Shown: positions 17,951-26,990, counted from the stretch's first letter. The stretch is 64,000 bases of DNA from Candidatus Acidiferrales bacterium (GCA_035934015.1 DASYYH010000003.1:1-64000); one strand, 5' to 3'. Program-made: numbers and translations. Notes: generated by a model not told the origin, from the letters alone.

Positions 17951-18301
17951 ATGGATATTTCAAAGTCAATTTGCCCTGACTGCAAGCAGTCACTGACAGT
18001 CGCGAAGATGGTTTGCCCTAGGTGCAAGATGGCCATGGAGGGCGAATTCGATGTCTCGGCGCTGGGCAAGCTGCCGCTGGAAGACCAGGCGTTCGTGATC
18101 GCATTTGTGCGGCATCACGGGTCGCTCAAGAAGATGGAAAGCCTCTTTAACATCAGCTATCCCACGGTGAAGAACCGGCTGAACGCCATCGGCGCGGCGC
18201 TGGACAAAAGCTTCGAGGCGCCGTCGCCGAATTTGTATGTGCTGGAGCAGCTCGCGCGCGGCGAATTGACCGTGGACGAGGCGCTCGAACGATTGAGTTA
18301 G
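17951..18301 (+). CDS. DUF2089 family zinc-ribbon/HTH protein
   Basis: The 116-residue protein starts at ATG 17951 with GGAG 6-9 bases upstream. Two CxxC pairs ('CPDCKQ' and 'CPRCKM') form an N-terminal zinc ribbon. The middle 'FVIAFVRHHGSLKKMESLFNISYPTVKNRL' portion is a helix-turn-helix like that of DUF2089 proteins, and a C-terminal helical part contains 'ARGELTVDEALERL'. It is predicted to be a small DNA-binding regulator and is followed 45 bases later by a SHOCT-like gene, a pair seen together in many bacteria. It lies on the strand opposite the virion genes. Confidence 0.8.
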   Translation: MDISKSICPDCKQSLTVAKMVCPRCKMAMEGEFDVSALGKLPLEDQAFVIAFVRHHGSLKKMESLFNISYPTVKNRLNAIGAALDKSFEAPSPNLYVLEQLARGELTVDEALERLS

Positions 18302-18346
18302 GAGCTGACGCAAATTTACGAAAACGAATTTCGAAAAGGAGCGACG

Positions 18347-18793
18347 ATGAGCGAAGAGCGAAAGAAAATTCTGGAAATGCTGGCCGAAGGAAAAATCACC
18401 TCTGACGACGCGGCGCGATTGCTCGATAAGATTTCTGGCGCGGCTCCGGCAACCGGAACGCCCGCGTCGGCGGCGAACGCAGTGGCGAGTTCGGTCGCAT
18501 ACGGCACGCAAGCAAATGCAACGGACGCGAAGAAGCCGCGGTTTCTTCGCATTCAAGTCGAGCGGCCCGGGCGCGAAGGCACGAGCATTCGCGTGCCGCT
18601 TTCTTTTGTGCGCGGCGGACGCCACTGGATGGCGATTCTGCCGGAGCGCGTCTCGGAAAAGCTGCGCGAGCACGGAATCGACTTCGGCTCCCTGGATCGC
18701 ATGAACGATCAGGATTTCCAGCGAAAACTCGATGAAATGAATGTGGAAATCGAGAGCGAGAGCGGCAAGCGAGTTCGCATTTATTGCGAGTAA
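18347..18793 (+). CDS. SHOCT-like domain protein
   Basis: The 148-residue protein opens with 'ERKKILEMLAEGKITSDDAARLLDKI', the SHOCT-like helical hairpin. An Ala/Thr-rich linker (about 32-62) follows, then a folded part with 'FLRIQVERPGREGTSIRVPL' and a charged C-terminal helix. AAAGGAG lies ~6 bases upstream of ATG. It is probably co-transcribed with the DUF2089 gene from the promoter at 17.9 kb. SHOCT domains usually mediate oligomer or membrane-related contacts; the target is unknown. Confidence 0.75.
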   Translation: MSEERKKILEMLAEGKITSDDAARLLDKISGAAPATGTPASAANAVASSVAYGTQANATDAKKPRFLRIQVERPGREGTSIRVPLSFVRGGRHWMAILPERVSEKLREHGIDFGSLDRMNDQDFQRKLDEMNVEIESESGKRVRIYCE

Positions 18794-18931
18794 ATTCCAC
18801 GCAGTCGAAAAGATCTCGAACTATCAAATTGATTTCGGCGCCGCCCGCCGCGGGCTGAACGGAAGCCGAGAGTTCCCTTCCCTCATTTGCGATGGCGGGC
18901 GATGCGATGTAAGCTGCGAGAGGAGGGCCTC

Positions 18932-19861
18932 ATGTCGCTCCGACCTGTAAAGCGCATCATTCAATCCAAACCGACGCTCGAAGGAGCCGGTGTGCATCTG
19001 CGGCGCGCGTTCGGCTTCGGCAATACCAAGGATTTTGACCCGTTTCTGCTGCTCGACGATTTTCGCAACGACGTGCCGGAAGATTACCTCGCGGGTTTTC
19101 CGTGGCATCCGCATCGCGGCATCGAAACGATCACGTATGTGCTTGCCGGAACCGTCGAACACGGCGACAGCATGGGCAATCGCGGCGCGATCGGCGCGGG
19201 CGATGTGCAGTGGATGACCGCGGGCAGCGGAATCATCCATCAGGAGATGCCCAAGGGAGATCACGCGGGCCGCATGCACGGATTTCAGCTATGGGGCAAT
19301 CTTCCATCGGCGCTGAAAATGACGACGCCACGCTATCAGGAAGTCAAAGCGGCGGAGATTCCCGAGCTGAAGGACGACGACGGCACGCACGTTCGCGTCG
19401 TATGCGGAAATTTCTGGGGCATGAAAGGTCCCGTCGAAGGCGTCGCAGCCGATCCGATTTATCTGGATGTATCTGTGCCTCCCGGCCGGCACAAAACGCT
19501 GCCGGTGGAGACGACGCGGCATGCCTTCGCCTACGTGTTTGCCGGAAACGGAAAATTCTGCAATGCTTCGCGGCCGCTCGAAGTGCCCACAGAGCCTGTC
19601 GGGTGGCTGGAGACGAAACCTCCGACGCAAGCGGAAAACCGCTCGCTCATTTTGTTTGACCGCGGCGATGAAGTGGAAATTCGCGCGGGCGAAGACGGCG
19701 TGCGATTTTTGCTGGTCTCCGGAAAGCCAATCGAAGAACCCGTAGCGTGGTATGGCCCGATCGTGATGAACACGCAGCAGCAGCTCCGCGAGGCGTTCCA
19801 GGAACTGGACGAAGGAACGTTTCTGAAGCCGCCGGCGAAAAAGGCGGGCTCTTCGCGATAA
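18932..19861 (+). CDS. pirin family protein (cupin)
   Basis: The 309-residue protein is predicted to be a metal-binding bicupin, some members of which oxidise quercetin. I chose ATG 18932, preceded by GAGGAGGG; the frame is open further upstream. The four metal ligands are present: His59 and His61 in 'WHPHRGIETITYV', and His103 and Glu105 in 'IIHQEMPKGD'. The C-terminal pirin domain follows ('HAFAYVFAGNGKF'), and length is normal. It stands between phage genes but looks like an intact bacterial gene; no functional link to virions is apparent. Confidence 0.9.
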   Translation: MSLRPVKRIIQSKPTLEGAGVHLRRAFGFGNTKDFDPFLLLDDFRNDVPEDYLAGFPWHPHRGIETITYVLAGTVEHGDSMGNRGAIGAGDVQWMTAGSGIIHQEMPKGDHAGRMHGFQLWGNLPSALKMTTPRYQEVKAAEIPELKDDDGTHVRVVCGNFWGMKGPVEGVAADPIYLDVSVPPGRHKTLPVETTRHAFAYVFAGNGKFCNASRPLEVPTEPVGWLETKPPTQAENRSLILFDRGDEVEIRAGEDGVRFLLVSGKPIEEPVAWYGPIVMNTQQQLREAFQELDEGTFLKPPAKKAGSSR

Positions 19862-19904
19862 CGGCGAGTTTGTTTTTTTATTGGCGGATTCCCTATCGCA
19901 TTGA

Positions 19905-20927
19905 TCACGAACTGAAATTGTAGTTGTGCGTCAGCACTGACGCGGCGGCGCGGCCGGCGAAAAATTCGTGCGAAGGCTCGCACGCGACGATGACCTTGGC
20001 ACCTTCTTCGGCGACGAGTTCGATTTTCTTCAGCGTCAATCTTCCCAACCGGCCAACCAAAATATCGCCGAGGCAAAGGCGCTCGGCGCGGACAGGCGCG
20101 CCATCGGCAAGCGTGAAGACGTGATGCGGCGTCACGTCGAGCGAATCCTCGTTTGAAAATGTGAGGCGGACAAACGCGTCGGCGGGATGAACTTCGTGAC
20201 GCACGACGCGCGTCCACCTTTCGTTCAAGAACCCATCGTGGCCGAGAATATGCTCGCCGACGCGCACGTTTTCGATGGCGATGGTGTCACGGTCGCGCGA
20301 GAGAACCATCATTCCCGCGCGAACGCATGAACCGGAGCCGCCTCCGGAGCCGCCGCCTGTGCCGGATGTCGTGGTCGCGGCGATCATCGCGCCCGCGGAA
20401 AGCGGAATGCGGCCCTGCAATGATTGTTGTTGCGCAGCGGCGATGGTTTTTGAGGTAAACGCGTTCGGCGGATTCCCCGCCGCGGCGGGCCAACCTGCTC
20501 CGCCCGCGACCCAGGCGAGCGCGAGAAGCGTGTCGTCCCAATACGGATAAAAATAATACGTGGTGCCGGGCGAGAGACTCGCAATAGCGAGCGAGCCGTT
20601 TGCGACGGCTGTTGTTGTGCCGTCGGCGCGATAAATCACGAGGCCGGACCACGACCAGGTGATGCTCGAAGTGGTGCTGGCGTAGGTGAACGAGCCGTTC
20701 CACGTCGGCGGGACGGAGCCTTTCATGAGCACGCCGGGCCTGGTGGGATCGACGTCGTTGGACGTGAGCGCAGCGGCGGAGACGCGCGCGAAATCCGTGC
20801 CGTCGGTGACGTCGGTATCCATCGAGAGCTTCAGATTGTTCACGCCGGAGACGATGCGGTTCATCGCCTCATAGAGATGCGTGCTGATTTTTTTGAGCGC
20901 TTCGATTTGGGGAATATTCAGCGGCAT
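19905..20927 (-). CDS. tail-fibre-like protein with C-terminal Hint (intein-like) domain
   Basis: The 340-residue protein starts at ATG 20927. Residues 1-190 have a helical start and beta-rich fibre-like segments ('PPTWNGSFTYASTTSSITW', 'GTTYYFYPYWDD'). A Gly/Ser linker leads to Cys201. From there a complete Hint domain is readable: block A 'CVRAGMMVLSRDRD', 'IENVRVGEHILGHDG', block B 'TPHHVFTLADG' (266-276), 'RLCLGDIL', and the C-terminal blocks 'HEFFAGRAAASVLTHN' ending at His334-Asn335, followed by only YNFSS. All residues needed for N-S acyl shift and Asn cyclisation appear present. It probably self-cleaves or attaches to a partner, as in bacterial intein-like domains. The next downstream virion-strand gene is at 17.8 kb; plus-strand genes lie on both sides. 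Confidence 0.8.
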   Translation of the reverse strand: MPLNIPQIEALKKISTHLYEAMNRIVSGVNNLKLSMDTDVTDGTDFARVSAAALTSNDVDPTRPGVLMKGSVPPTWNGSFTYASTTSSITWSWSGLVIYRADGTTTAVANGSLAIASLSPGTTYYFYPYWDDTLLALAWVAGGAGWPAAAGNPPNAFTSKTIAAAQQQSLQGRIPLSAGAMIAATTTSGTGGGSGGGSGSCVRAGMMVLSRDRDTIAIENVRVGEHILGHDGFLNERWTRVVRHEVHPADAFVRLTFSNEDSLDVTPHHVFTLADGAPVRAERLCLGDILVGRLGRLTLKKIELVAEEGAKVIVACEPSHEFFAGRAAASVLTHNYNFSS

Positions 20928-20994
20928 GATTCGATCGTTGTCTTAGACCCGTCTAGGTTCGTGAATTTGATAAGATGCGCGCGCGGATCATTTC

Positions 20995-21552
20995 TTGCCA
21001 CTAACGAAAGACAAATCCGGCGGCATCCTCGGCGCGGAGTCGCTGAAAATTGTTCTGGTATCGGTCGCGGCGGCGATGGGCTACGGAATTGTTCACGACG
21101 AAGTGACGATTCGCGTTTGCGCGGAGTATTTCACCGTGGCGCACGCGCATTTGCCGCTGCTGCACTCAAGCTCGGCGACGATAGTCGCGCTTGGCTGGGG
21201 CGTCGCGACATCGTGGTGGGCCGGGCTGGCAATCGGAATCGCGCTGGCGATTGCGGCGCGCGCCGGCTCACTCCACAAATTCACATGGCGAGATTTTCTG
21301 CGGCCTATTGCGTGGCTGCTTTTCGCGATGGCCGCGGTCGCTGCGCTCGCGGGATTCGCGGGATGGTGGCTCACGGAAACAGGCCGCATCACGGCGATGC
21401 AAGCATGGGCCGCGATGCTGCCGTTCGACCGGCAAGGCGTTTTCATGGCCGATGTGTGGGCGCACGCGTCGAATTATCTGAGCGGCTCGATCGGCGGCTT
21501 GCTGCTGGTTGCGCACACGCTGTGGCAGCGCGTCAGCGCGCCGATTGCATGA
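20995..21552 (+). CDS. multi-pass membrane protein, unknown function
   Basis: The 185-residue frame starts at TTG 20995; no ATG or clear ribosome binding site was found. There are four hydrophobic segments, at about residues 16-35, 60-88, 100-125 and 155-175, separated by short loops with 'VAHAHLPLLHSS' and 'FTWRDFLRP'. The arrangement resembles small bacterial integral membrane proteins of unknown role. It lies on the plus strand directly upstream of another membrane-protein gene and divergent from the Hint gene, so 20928-20994 probably holds promoters for both. Confidence 0.6.
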   Translation: MPLTKDKSGGILGAESLKIVLVSVAAAMGYGIVHDEVTIRVCAEYFTVAHAHLPLLHSSSATIVALGWGVATSWWAGLAIGIALAIAARAGSLHKFTWRDFLRPIAWLLFAMAAVAALAGFAGWWLTETGRITAMQAWAAMLPFDRQGVFMADVWAHASNYLSGSIGGLLLVAHTLWQRVSAPIA

Positions 21553-21694
21553 ATGAATCTGCCGCCACATGCGGCGACCCAGAATTGGCTTGACAGTCCA
21601 CGCTGTCTTCCCGTGTAATTACGAAACTCTAACGCATTTTGCGTCCGTGAGTTGAGGCTGAACGGGAAGCCTTCAGGTCGGATGGTGTCAACGA

Positions 21695-22753
21695 ATGCTG
21701 CGCGCATGGTGGAACCAATTCTGCGAAATCAATAAGAGCATCTTTCGCCTGAAGGGCGATGATTTCGCGTATTTCACGATTGTCGGGCTTGTGGTGATCG
21801 TCGCGGATGTGGTGGCGGCATTTTCGACAATTTACGTGAGTTTTTTGAAATTTGTCGTTGGCTTGCTGGTTTCGGATGACAACCTGCGCGCGCGAATCCT
21901 TGCCGAACCGCTATCGGGACACGCAGAGTTTCGAATTCTCTTCATGCTCTCGTTGATGGCCGCGGTGTACCTGTTCCTTTATGCGTTCCGCGCGCCTGAA
22001 GTGCTCATGCGACGGCAGAGAGATGCTGCTGCCGCGCGAGACGGGATGGCGGCGCAGATCAAACGACTCGAACACGACAAACAGGCGCTGGTGCTGAAGT
22101 CGAATTACCGCGACCAGCTTGCCGCCGCCGTGGGCATGAGAGTGACGTCCGTCAAACGATTTTGTTACATTCTCAACGAAAAGGGCGACAGCCGAGTTCG
22201 CCAGGAAGAGACGTTTGTCGTGCTGGGCCTGGAAGTTAAACACCTGGTGCGAAAATTGCGGTCGTACACGGCGACCGGCCGCAAGCAGCCAAAGATCGAG
22301 GCGCTCGGCCTGCCCGCGGACCGGCAACCGGAGACCACTTGCCAGCAATCCGGGCCGGAGACACGGTTTCACATCCGCTTCAAAGATGCGATTCCCAAGG
22401 GTCAGGCCGTCACTCTGCTGATTACCGAGGAAATTGACGGCAATTTCAAAATGGCCTACGGAAAAGACTCCGAAGAGGAGTATGTGGGCCACTGGGTTTA
22501 CGAGCCGACCGAACTTCTGGAGTTATACGTCGAATTTCCGAAAAATTATGACATCTCACGCGAAGACGTTTGGAACCGCACGACGTATGGAATGAGCGAG
22601 ACAAGGCATCACGAAGAGGAAGAACGGATGCACAAGGAAGGTGCAGTGAGCCGCACGTTCAACGCCGATGGCAAGCTTGCGCTAGGGCTAACGGTTAAGA
22701 ATCCAATTTTGACTCTTGCGTATCAACTGTGCTGGAAGCCCAAAAAGGCGTAA
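21695..22753 (+). CDS. two-span membrane protein with coiled coil and large soluble domain
   Basis: The 352-residue protein starts at ATG 21695. Two hydrophobic segments (about 27-60 and 84-100) are followed by a charged coiled coil (about 105-140, 'RRQRDAAAARDGMAAQIKRL') and a ~200-residue soluble part. The latter contains 'FHIRFKDAIPKGQAVTLLIT' and ends in basic residues. I do not recognise the family. The layout suggests a membrane-anchored sensor or scaffold. It is a plus-strand gene within the virion cluster, with no partner gene other than the membrane protein before it. Confidence 0.7.
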   Translation: MLRAWWNQFCEINKSIFRLKGDDFAYFTIVGLVVIVADVVAAFSTIYVSFLKFVVGLLVSDDNLRARILAEPLSGHAEFRILFMLSLMAAVYLFLYAFRAPEVLMRRQRDAAAARDGMAAQIKRLEHDKQALVLKSNYRDQLAAAVGMRVTSVKRFCYILNEKGDSRVRQEETFVVLGLEVKHLVRKLRSYTATGRKQPKIEALGLPADRQPETTCQQSGPETRFHIRFKDAIPKGQAVTLLITEEIDGNFKMAYGKDSEEEYVGHWVYEPTELLELYVEFPKNYDISREDVWNRTTYGMSETRHHEEEERMHKEGAVSRTFNADGKLALGLTVKNPILTLAYQLCWKPKKA

Positions 22754-22889
22754 AGGAATTAAGGTAAACCCTTGTGAAGAAAGTAGGCAGGATTTCAGTT
22801 GCTACTGGCCACCGGTCATTACATCGTTCATCAGTTTCATAGCCACCCTCCGCAGCATTGAATTCTAGAAGGATTATACACCACTATCG

Positions 22890-22960
22890 GCAACTTGCGC
22901 CCACTTTTTGCCATTTGTGTCCAGTTTTGGCTGTTTTTGTATCCACTCTGGCAATAGATC
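22890..22960. repeat. IS21-like terminal repeat remnant
   Basis: Three similar units lie about 20 bases apart: 'gcccactttttgcca', 'gtccagttttggct' and 'atccactctggcaa'. Multiple short direct repeats of this kind are found at the ends of IS21-type elements. No istA or istB reading frame is present, so at most this is a solo end left after loss of the element. Confidence 0.35.
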
Positions 22961-22997
22961 CGTGTAAGGCTCATGTTTTAAGCGCTTTCGGCCGGCC

Positions 22998-25382
22998 CTA
23001 ATTGTGGCCGCGGACGAAGGAGAAGGGTGAGGGCTTGGCCCAGGGGACGCATTTCGTCAGCGAAAACCAGGAGCCTGCGGCGTTGGTGGCGAACTGGTAG
23101 GCGACGCGCTCGGCGTTGAGATTGGAGATGATCTCGAGATCCTGCGGCGCAGGATAACTGAGCGCGAGCGAGCCGAGAAGCGTTTCGGTCGCGTTGCCGG
23201 GCGTGAAGGCGTTGATGTTGAGTGTGCCGGAGCCTTGCGCGAAGGCCGTCAAATAGCCGAAAAGATCGCGGCCGGTGGCGCCGGTGCGCGAAAGAAACGC
23301 GGTCGTGTAATGGGAATTGATGGCTGCGCCGTCGTCGGAGAATTGGCCTTCGGTGAGCTGATAGATTTTTCCGTTGGCGATGTTGTTGCCGAGAAAAAGC
23401 GCGGCGGTGCCGTTGGGGCGCTCGATGAGGCTGGCGCAATTCGCGGCGATGAACCACGGCGCCCATTTGCGCGCGTTGGGCGGCGACGAAACGGCCATCC
23501 ACAGCGGGTCCTGAAAACCTTCGACGTAATCGAGCACGAGAATTTCGTTGGGCGTGGTCGCGCTGCCCATGGGCACGCCGACGTAGATGCGTTTGTGCTG
23601 CGTATCGACAGTGACCCAGAGCGAGCTGCCGTATTGCCAGTTGATGGCGTCCCAGGTGGGCTGAATTTCCTGCGACAATTTTTGCGGCTCGCCGCCAGTG
23701 AAAAGATAGAGGCCGGCGCGCGAAGCGATAACGACCCAATCTTCGCCGATGCCGACGCCGTGCACGGAAGGCGTGCCGACGGAGTTGGAAACTTCCTCGA
23801 CGTCCCAGAAAGCAGGCTCGGTGGCGCCGTTGTCGGCGGTGACGTAGAGGCTGCGCTCCTTGACGAAATACAAATTGTTGCGGATGACGAAGGCGGAGCG
23901 AACGGCCTGGCCGTTGTTCACGGCGATTTCGATGAGGCCTTGCACGCCATCGTAGGCTTCGGGGTCGGAGTTGCGCGAGGCGCGCACGATGGAAGGGCTT
24001 TGCGCGGCGTTGGTCGGGAAGATTTCGATGTTGTCGACGAGAAATGATTCGCCGCTCGGCGAAGGGGTGCCATCGGCATAAACCTGAAGCACGAGATCGC
24101 TGGGAAGCGAAGTTTCTGGCGGCATCAGCTCGGCGATGAATTCCTGGTAGCCGGTGGTGGCTTGCTGCGCGGTGACGGCGAGGCCGCTGCCGAAAAATCC
24201 GTGCGATAAGCTGTAACAATTGATGCGGAAAGTTCCCTGCGTGAGATTCGCGGAGCGGGCCACGCGCGCACGAACGGAATAATCGGTATTCGTTTTCAGT
24301 AGCGGATTGCCATTCACGTCGGTGAGCGCGGTTTGCTGAATATTGCCGCGCTCGATGGTGGCGCCATCGGCGGTGATGCGATAGGCGTCGCCCCAGACGA
24401 CGTTGCTCGATTCGCGCGATCCGCCGGCGCTGAACGTTGGGCCGAGCGTCCAGCCAAGCGGACGGCCGTTGCTGGAAGCGTCCCAGCCGCCATCGAAAGA
24501 AAGATTGCGCCAGTTGGGCATTTTGGCGCGCTCGCCCCACCAGAAGAGGCGTTCGGAATACGCGGCGACGCCGAGCTGATCGGGTAGCTCGACGTTGGCG
24601 AAAAGATCCTGCATGCTGACGCCCGAGAGAAGAATGCCATCGGTGAAGTCGACTTCAAGCGACGTGGTGACGTTGTCGTTGATGGTCATCGAGGACGGAA
24701 TCTGATAAAAGGTTGCGCCGCCTGCGCCAGTGAAAGCGAGCAAGCGCTGAACGACGTTCGATGGGCCGGTGGGAATGTTCGTAATGTTGGCTTTGAAACC
24801 GCCAGCGGCCGTCCACGAAACGGGCGGCGAAGGCATGGTCCAATAGCCCTGGCGCGTCACGAAAATCACGGCGCATTGATGTACGCCGGGGGAAATGCTG
24901 CCGGAAGTTGTGGCGTCGGCGACGGCGGGGCCTTCGGCGGGGCCGATCTGGCTGACGCGATCGAAATACGTGTCGTCATACTGGCGCGGAATGTCCTGGC
25001 CAAGCGTGCCGCTGGAAAAGGCCATGTATTCGCGGCCAAAATAATTCGTGCTGGCGAGAAAAAGGCCGGGCGCGACGACGCTGCTGACGATGGAGAGCAC
25101 GCCCGGCGAAGTTTCCTTCCAGAAATTTCCGAGCGAATCGAGCACCAGCAGGCGCTGCACGAGATCCGTGGTGATGTAGGTTTTCAGGCCGTTGATGTTC
25201 GGCGCGCCGCCGAGCGGCGGATACATCGAAAGCAAGCCGGGGCGCGTGCGGACGCCGCCGGGGAAAAATTCGATGTCGCGCACGTCGGGCGACATTCCGA
25301 AAGGCACGTCGGAAGGATCGAGCAGCGTCATCCACGTGCCGAAGTGCGTCAACTGAATCGGGAAGAAAGATTCGATGGACAT
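22998..25382 (-). CDS. phage tail/stabilisation protein, 794 aa
   Basis: The protein opens MSIESFFPIQLTHFGTW and soon has 'MSPDVRDIEFFPGGVRTRPG', a pattern typical of large podovirus tail or head-closure proteins. A beta-rich body follows with 'GVHQCAVIFVTRQGYWT', 'SLWVTVDTQHKRIYVGVP' and 'NEILVLDYVEGF' propeller-like elements, then 'YTTAFLS' near the C-terminus. No membrane segment or signal peptide is present. It sits in the tail region of the minus-strand cluster. The assignment is by overall character and context. Confidence 0.7.
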   Translation of the reverse strand: MSIESFFPIQLTHFGTWMTLLDPSDVPFGMSPDVRDIEFFPGGVRTRPGLLSMYPPLGGAPNINGLKTYITTDLVQRLLVLDSLGNFWKETSPGVLSIVSSVVAPGLFLASTNYFGREYMAFSSGTLGQDIPRQYDDTYFDRVSQIGPAEGPAVADATTSGSISPGVHQCAVIFVTRQGYWTMPSPPVSWTAAGGFKANITNIPTGPSNVVQRLLAFTGAGGATFYQIPSSMTINDNVTTSLEVDFTDGILLSGVSMQDLFANVELPDQLGVAAYSERLFWWGERAKMPNWRNLSFDGGWDASSNGRPLGWTLGPTFSAGGSRESSNVVWGDAYRITADGATIERGNIQQTALTDVNGNPLLKTNTDYSVRARVARSANLTQGTFRINCYSLSHGFFGSGLAVTAQQATTGYQEFIAELMPPETSLPSDLVLQVYADGTPSPSGESFLVDNIEIFPTNAAQSPSIVRASRNSDPEAYDGVQGLIEIAVNNGQAVRSAFVIRNNLYFVKERSLYVTADNGATEPAFWDVEEVSNSVGTPSVHGVGIGEDWVVIASRAGLYLFTGGEPQKLSQEIQPTWDAINWQYGSSLWVTVDTQHKRIYVGVPMGSATTPNEILVLDYVEGFQDPLWMAVSSPPNARKWAPWFIAANCASLIERPNGTAALFLGNNIANGKIYQLTEGQFSDDGAAINSHYTTAFLSRTGATGRDLFGYLTAFAQGSGTLNINAFTPGNATETLLGSLALSYPAPQDLEIISNLNAERVAYQFATNAAGSWFSLTKCVPWAKPSPFSFVRGHN

Positions 25383-25419
25383 GTTTTGTGCCTGGAATTG
25401 CGGTGATAACCTAGAGCGA

Positions 25420-25752
25420 ATGCGGCCTTCCGAGAAAAATGAAAAAGCGAGCTGGCGGCCCAGCGCGGCGGGAAAAATGCGCCTCGATTCCCTGCTGCCT
25501 GACCAGCGAAAAGCGCCGCGACAAAGCCCGACGCGGCGATTGCGGCCGGCGGTTTTTACGCTGGTTTTTCTGTTTGCGGCCTACGAGTTTGCGCACATGT
25601 GGCGCGAGCCGGAGATGCGCAAGATGCGCCCGCAGCTTGCGATTGTCGCCGGCGTCGTGATTTTTATCGCCGCGTTCGCCATTGCGAGCGTGTTGCTGCG
25701 GAGTTGGCGTTCCCCGAAACACGACGACAAGCAAAGCACTCTAAAACTTTAG
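25420..25752 (+). CDS. small two-span membrane protein (tentative)
   Basis: A 110-residue frame from ATG 25420 (an upstream ATG at 25375 would overlap the tail gene). A basic N-terminus (about 1-40) is followed by two hydrophobic segments (about 43-58 and 70-92) and a charged tail. There is no good ribosome binding site. It diverges from the tail gene and converges on a minus-strand membrane gene. Clear membrane segments make it plausible, but it could be chance. Confidence 0.4.
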   Translation: MRPSEKNEKASWRPSAAGKMRLDSLLPDQRKAPRQSPTRRLRPAVFTLVFLFAAYEFAHMWREPEMRKMRPQLAIVAGVVIFIAAFAIASVLLRSWRSPKHDDKQSTLKL

Positions 25753-25758
25753 AAACGA

Positions 25759-26250
25759 TTACTTCGGGCGGTAGAGCGGATTCGGGAGATCGAGCTTCTT
25801 TTTGCCGAGCATGTCGGCGGTGCCGCCGAGAGGATTGCGGAAGCCGCCAGAATTTGCGCTGGCTGGCGCTGCCGGAACGGGCGCGGCGACGGTTTCCGTT
25901 ACGGCGGGCGCTTTGGGCGTGCTGGAATTCCCTGCACCGGCGGCGTGCGACGAATCGGCGTGCTCCTCGACGGGCTCGCCAGCGGAAATGGTCTCCTCCC
26001 AGCCCGTAGGAATCGGCCGGCCTACGTAATCGGTTGGGAGTTCGTGCTGCTTGGCGATTTTTTCGAGCGCTGCGGCGATGCGTCCGAGGTCGCGCGTGAG
26101 CTGCTCGGTTTCCTTCGTGCGTTTCAGGACGATGAAGCGCTGGCGCGAACCGCTGCCGGTCATCCAAACCAGGATGATGATGACGGCGATGGCCGCCGCG
26201 CCGATGGCCATCGGATGCGCCCAGAAATAGTTGACGAAAGAATCGAGCAT
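25759..26250 (-). CDS. membrane-anchored protein of the phage strand
   Basis: The 163-residue protein starts at ATG 26250 with AAGGAG 6-7 bases upstream. A single N-terminal membrane segment (about 13-30) is followed by a helical charged region ('RTKETEQLTRDLGRIAAALEKIAKQHELP') and a Pro/Ala/Thr-rich linker. It ends 'KKKLDLPNPLYRPK'. Function unknown. The gene belongs to the minus-strand cluster next to the tail gene. Confidence 0.6.
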   Translation of the reverse strand: MLDSFVNYFWAHPMAIGAAAIAVIIILVWMTGSGSRQRFIVLKRTKETEQLTRDLGRIAAALEKIAKQHELPTDYVGRPIPTGWEETISAGEPVEEHADSSHAAGAGNSSTPKAPAVTETVAAPVPAAPASANSGGFRNPLGGTADMLGKKKLDLPNPLYRPK

Positions 26251-26335
26251 TGCGGCTCCTTCAACGCCAATTCCAAGTATAGCGCGGCTCACGCGGCATA
26301 CAAGGACGCTGCGCGAATGTGTTCACAGAGACGAG

Positions 26336-26402
26336 ATCGGGCGGGCCTGAAGGCCGCCCCTACGGCATTGTAGGGCCGGGCTTCAGCCCCGGCCGGGCAT
26401 TA
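26336..26402. repeat. REP-type palindromes upstream of RAYT
   Basis: Two GC-rich palindromes lie here: 'gcgggcctgaaggccgcc' (26340-26357) and 'ggccgggcttcagccccggcc' (trimmed core around 26374-26394). The first recurs at 26939-26956 at the 3' end of the transposase gene, so the gene is bracketed by copies in direct orientation. Confidence 0.8.
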
Positions 26403-26429
26403 TTTAGCCCAGAGTAGTAGTATTCGCGA

Positions 26430-26990
26430 ATGCATGAACGGCGCTTAATTCGTCTACCGCGAGATCAGTATGTTGGTGCCAGCTGGTTCTTCGTAACCAT
26501 TTGCTGCCACGAGAGACAGGCAATTCTTGCCGATGGAGATAAGGCCTCGCGCGTGGAGAACCATCTCAGAACTGTCGCGCAAGCCCAAAACTTCTTGGTT
26601 CATGCGTGGTGCATCATGCCCGACCACATCCATATGCTAGTCAAAGGGGCCAGCGAGGGAAGTAATCTGTTGCGCTTTGTGGTGTTGTTTAAACAGGCTA
26701 CGGCGATGGACCTATCCCGTGGGTTCGGAGTCTGCCTTTGGCAGCGATCATTCTACGACCACCGAATCCGGCGACATGACGAGGTCAGCAGAGTCGCTGC
26801 ATACATATGGATGAATCCCGTGCGGCGAGGCCTGTGTAGTGCACCGACAGAGTATCAATTCTCCGGCTCGTTCACATGTGCGTGGAAGAGACACGCAATA
26901 GTTCGGCGAACTTGGTTGCCTCCGTGGAAGCGGGAATGGGCGGGCCTGAAGGCCGCCCCTACGGAACCACTGCGTGGCATTGGGAATTGA
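26430..26990 (+). CDS. REP-associated tyrosine transposase (RAYT, Y1/HUH)
   Basis: The 186-residue protein is a single-strand DNA nuclease of the IS200/IS605-like Y1 superfamily that mobilises or maintains REP palindromes. 'MPDHIHMLVK' holds the HUH motif (His66, His68). 'LWQRSFYDHRIR' holds the likely catalytic Tyr109, and 'YIWMNPVRRGL' is the usual RAYT ending. The C-terminal ~17 residues (AGLKAAPTEP...) are translated from the downstream REP copy, so the frame runs into the repeat. It is flanked by REPs on both sides and inserted between virion genes on the opposite strand. Confidence 0.9.
   Translation: MHERRLIRLPRDQYVGASWFFVTICCHERQAILADGDKASRVENHLRTVAQAQNFLVHAWCIMPDHIHMLVKGASEGSNLLRFVVLFKQATAMDLSRGFGVCLWQRSFYDHRIRRHDEVSRVAAYIWMNPVRRGLCSAPTEYQFSGSFTCAWKRHAIVRRTWLPPWKREWAGLKAAPTEPLRGIGN

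Noticed and set aside
22978-24540. 520-codon minus-strand frame overlapping the tail gene in another frame
   Set aside because: Composition (Arg/His/Gln-rich) is that of an off-frame translation; the tail gene in the correct frame fits protein-like sequence.
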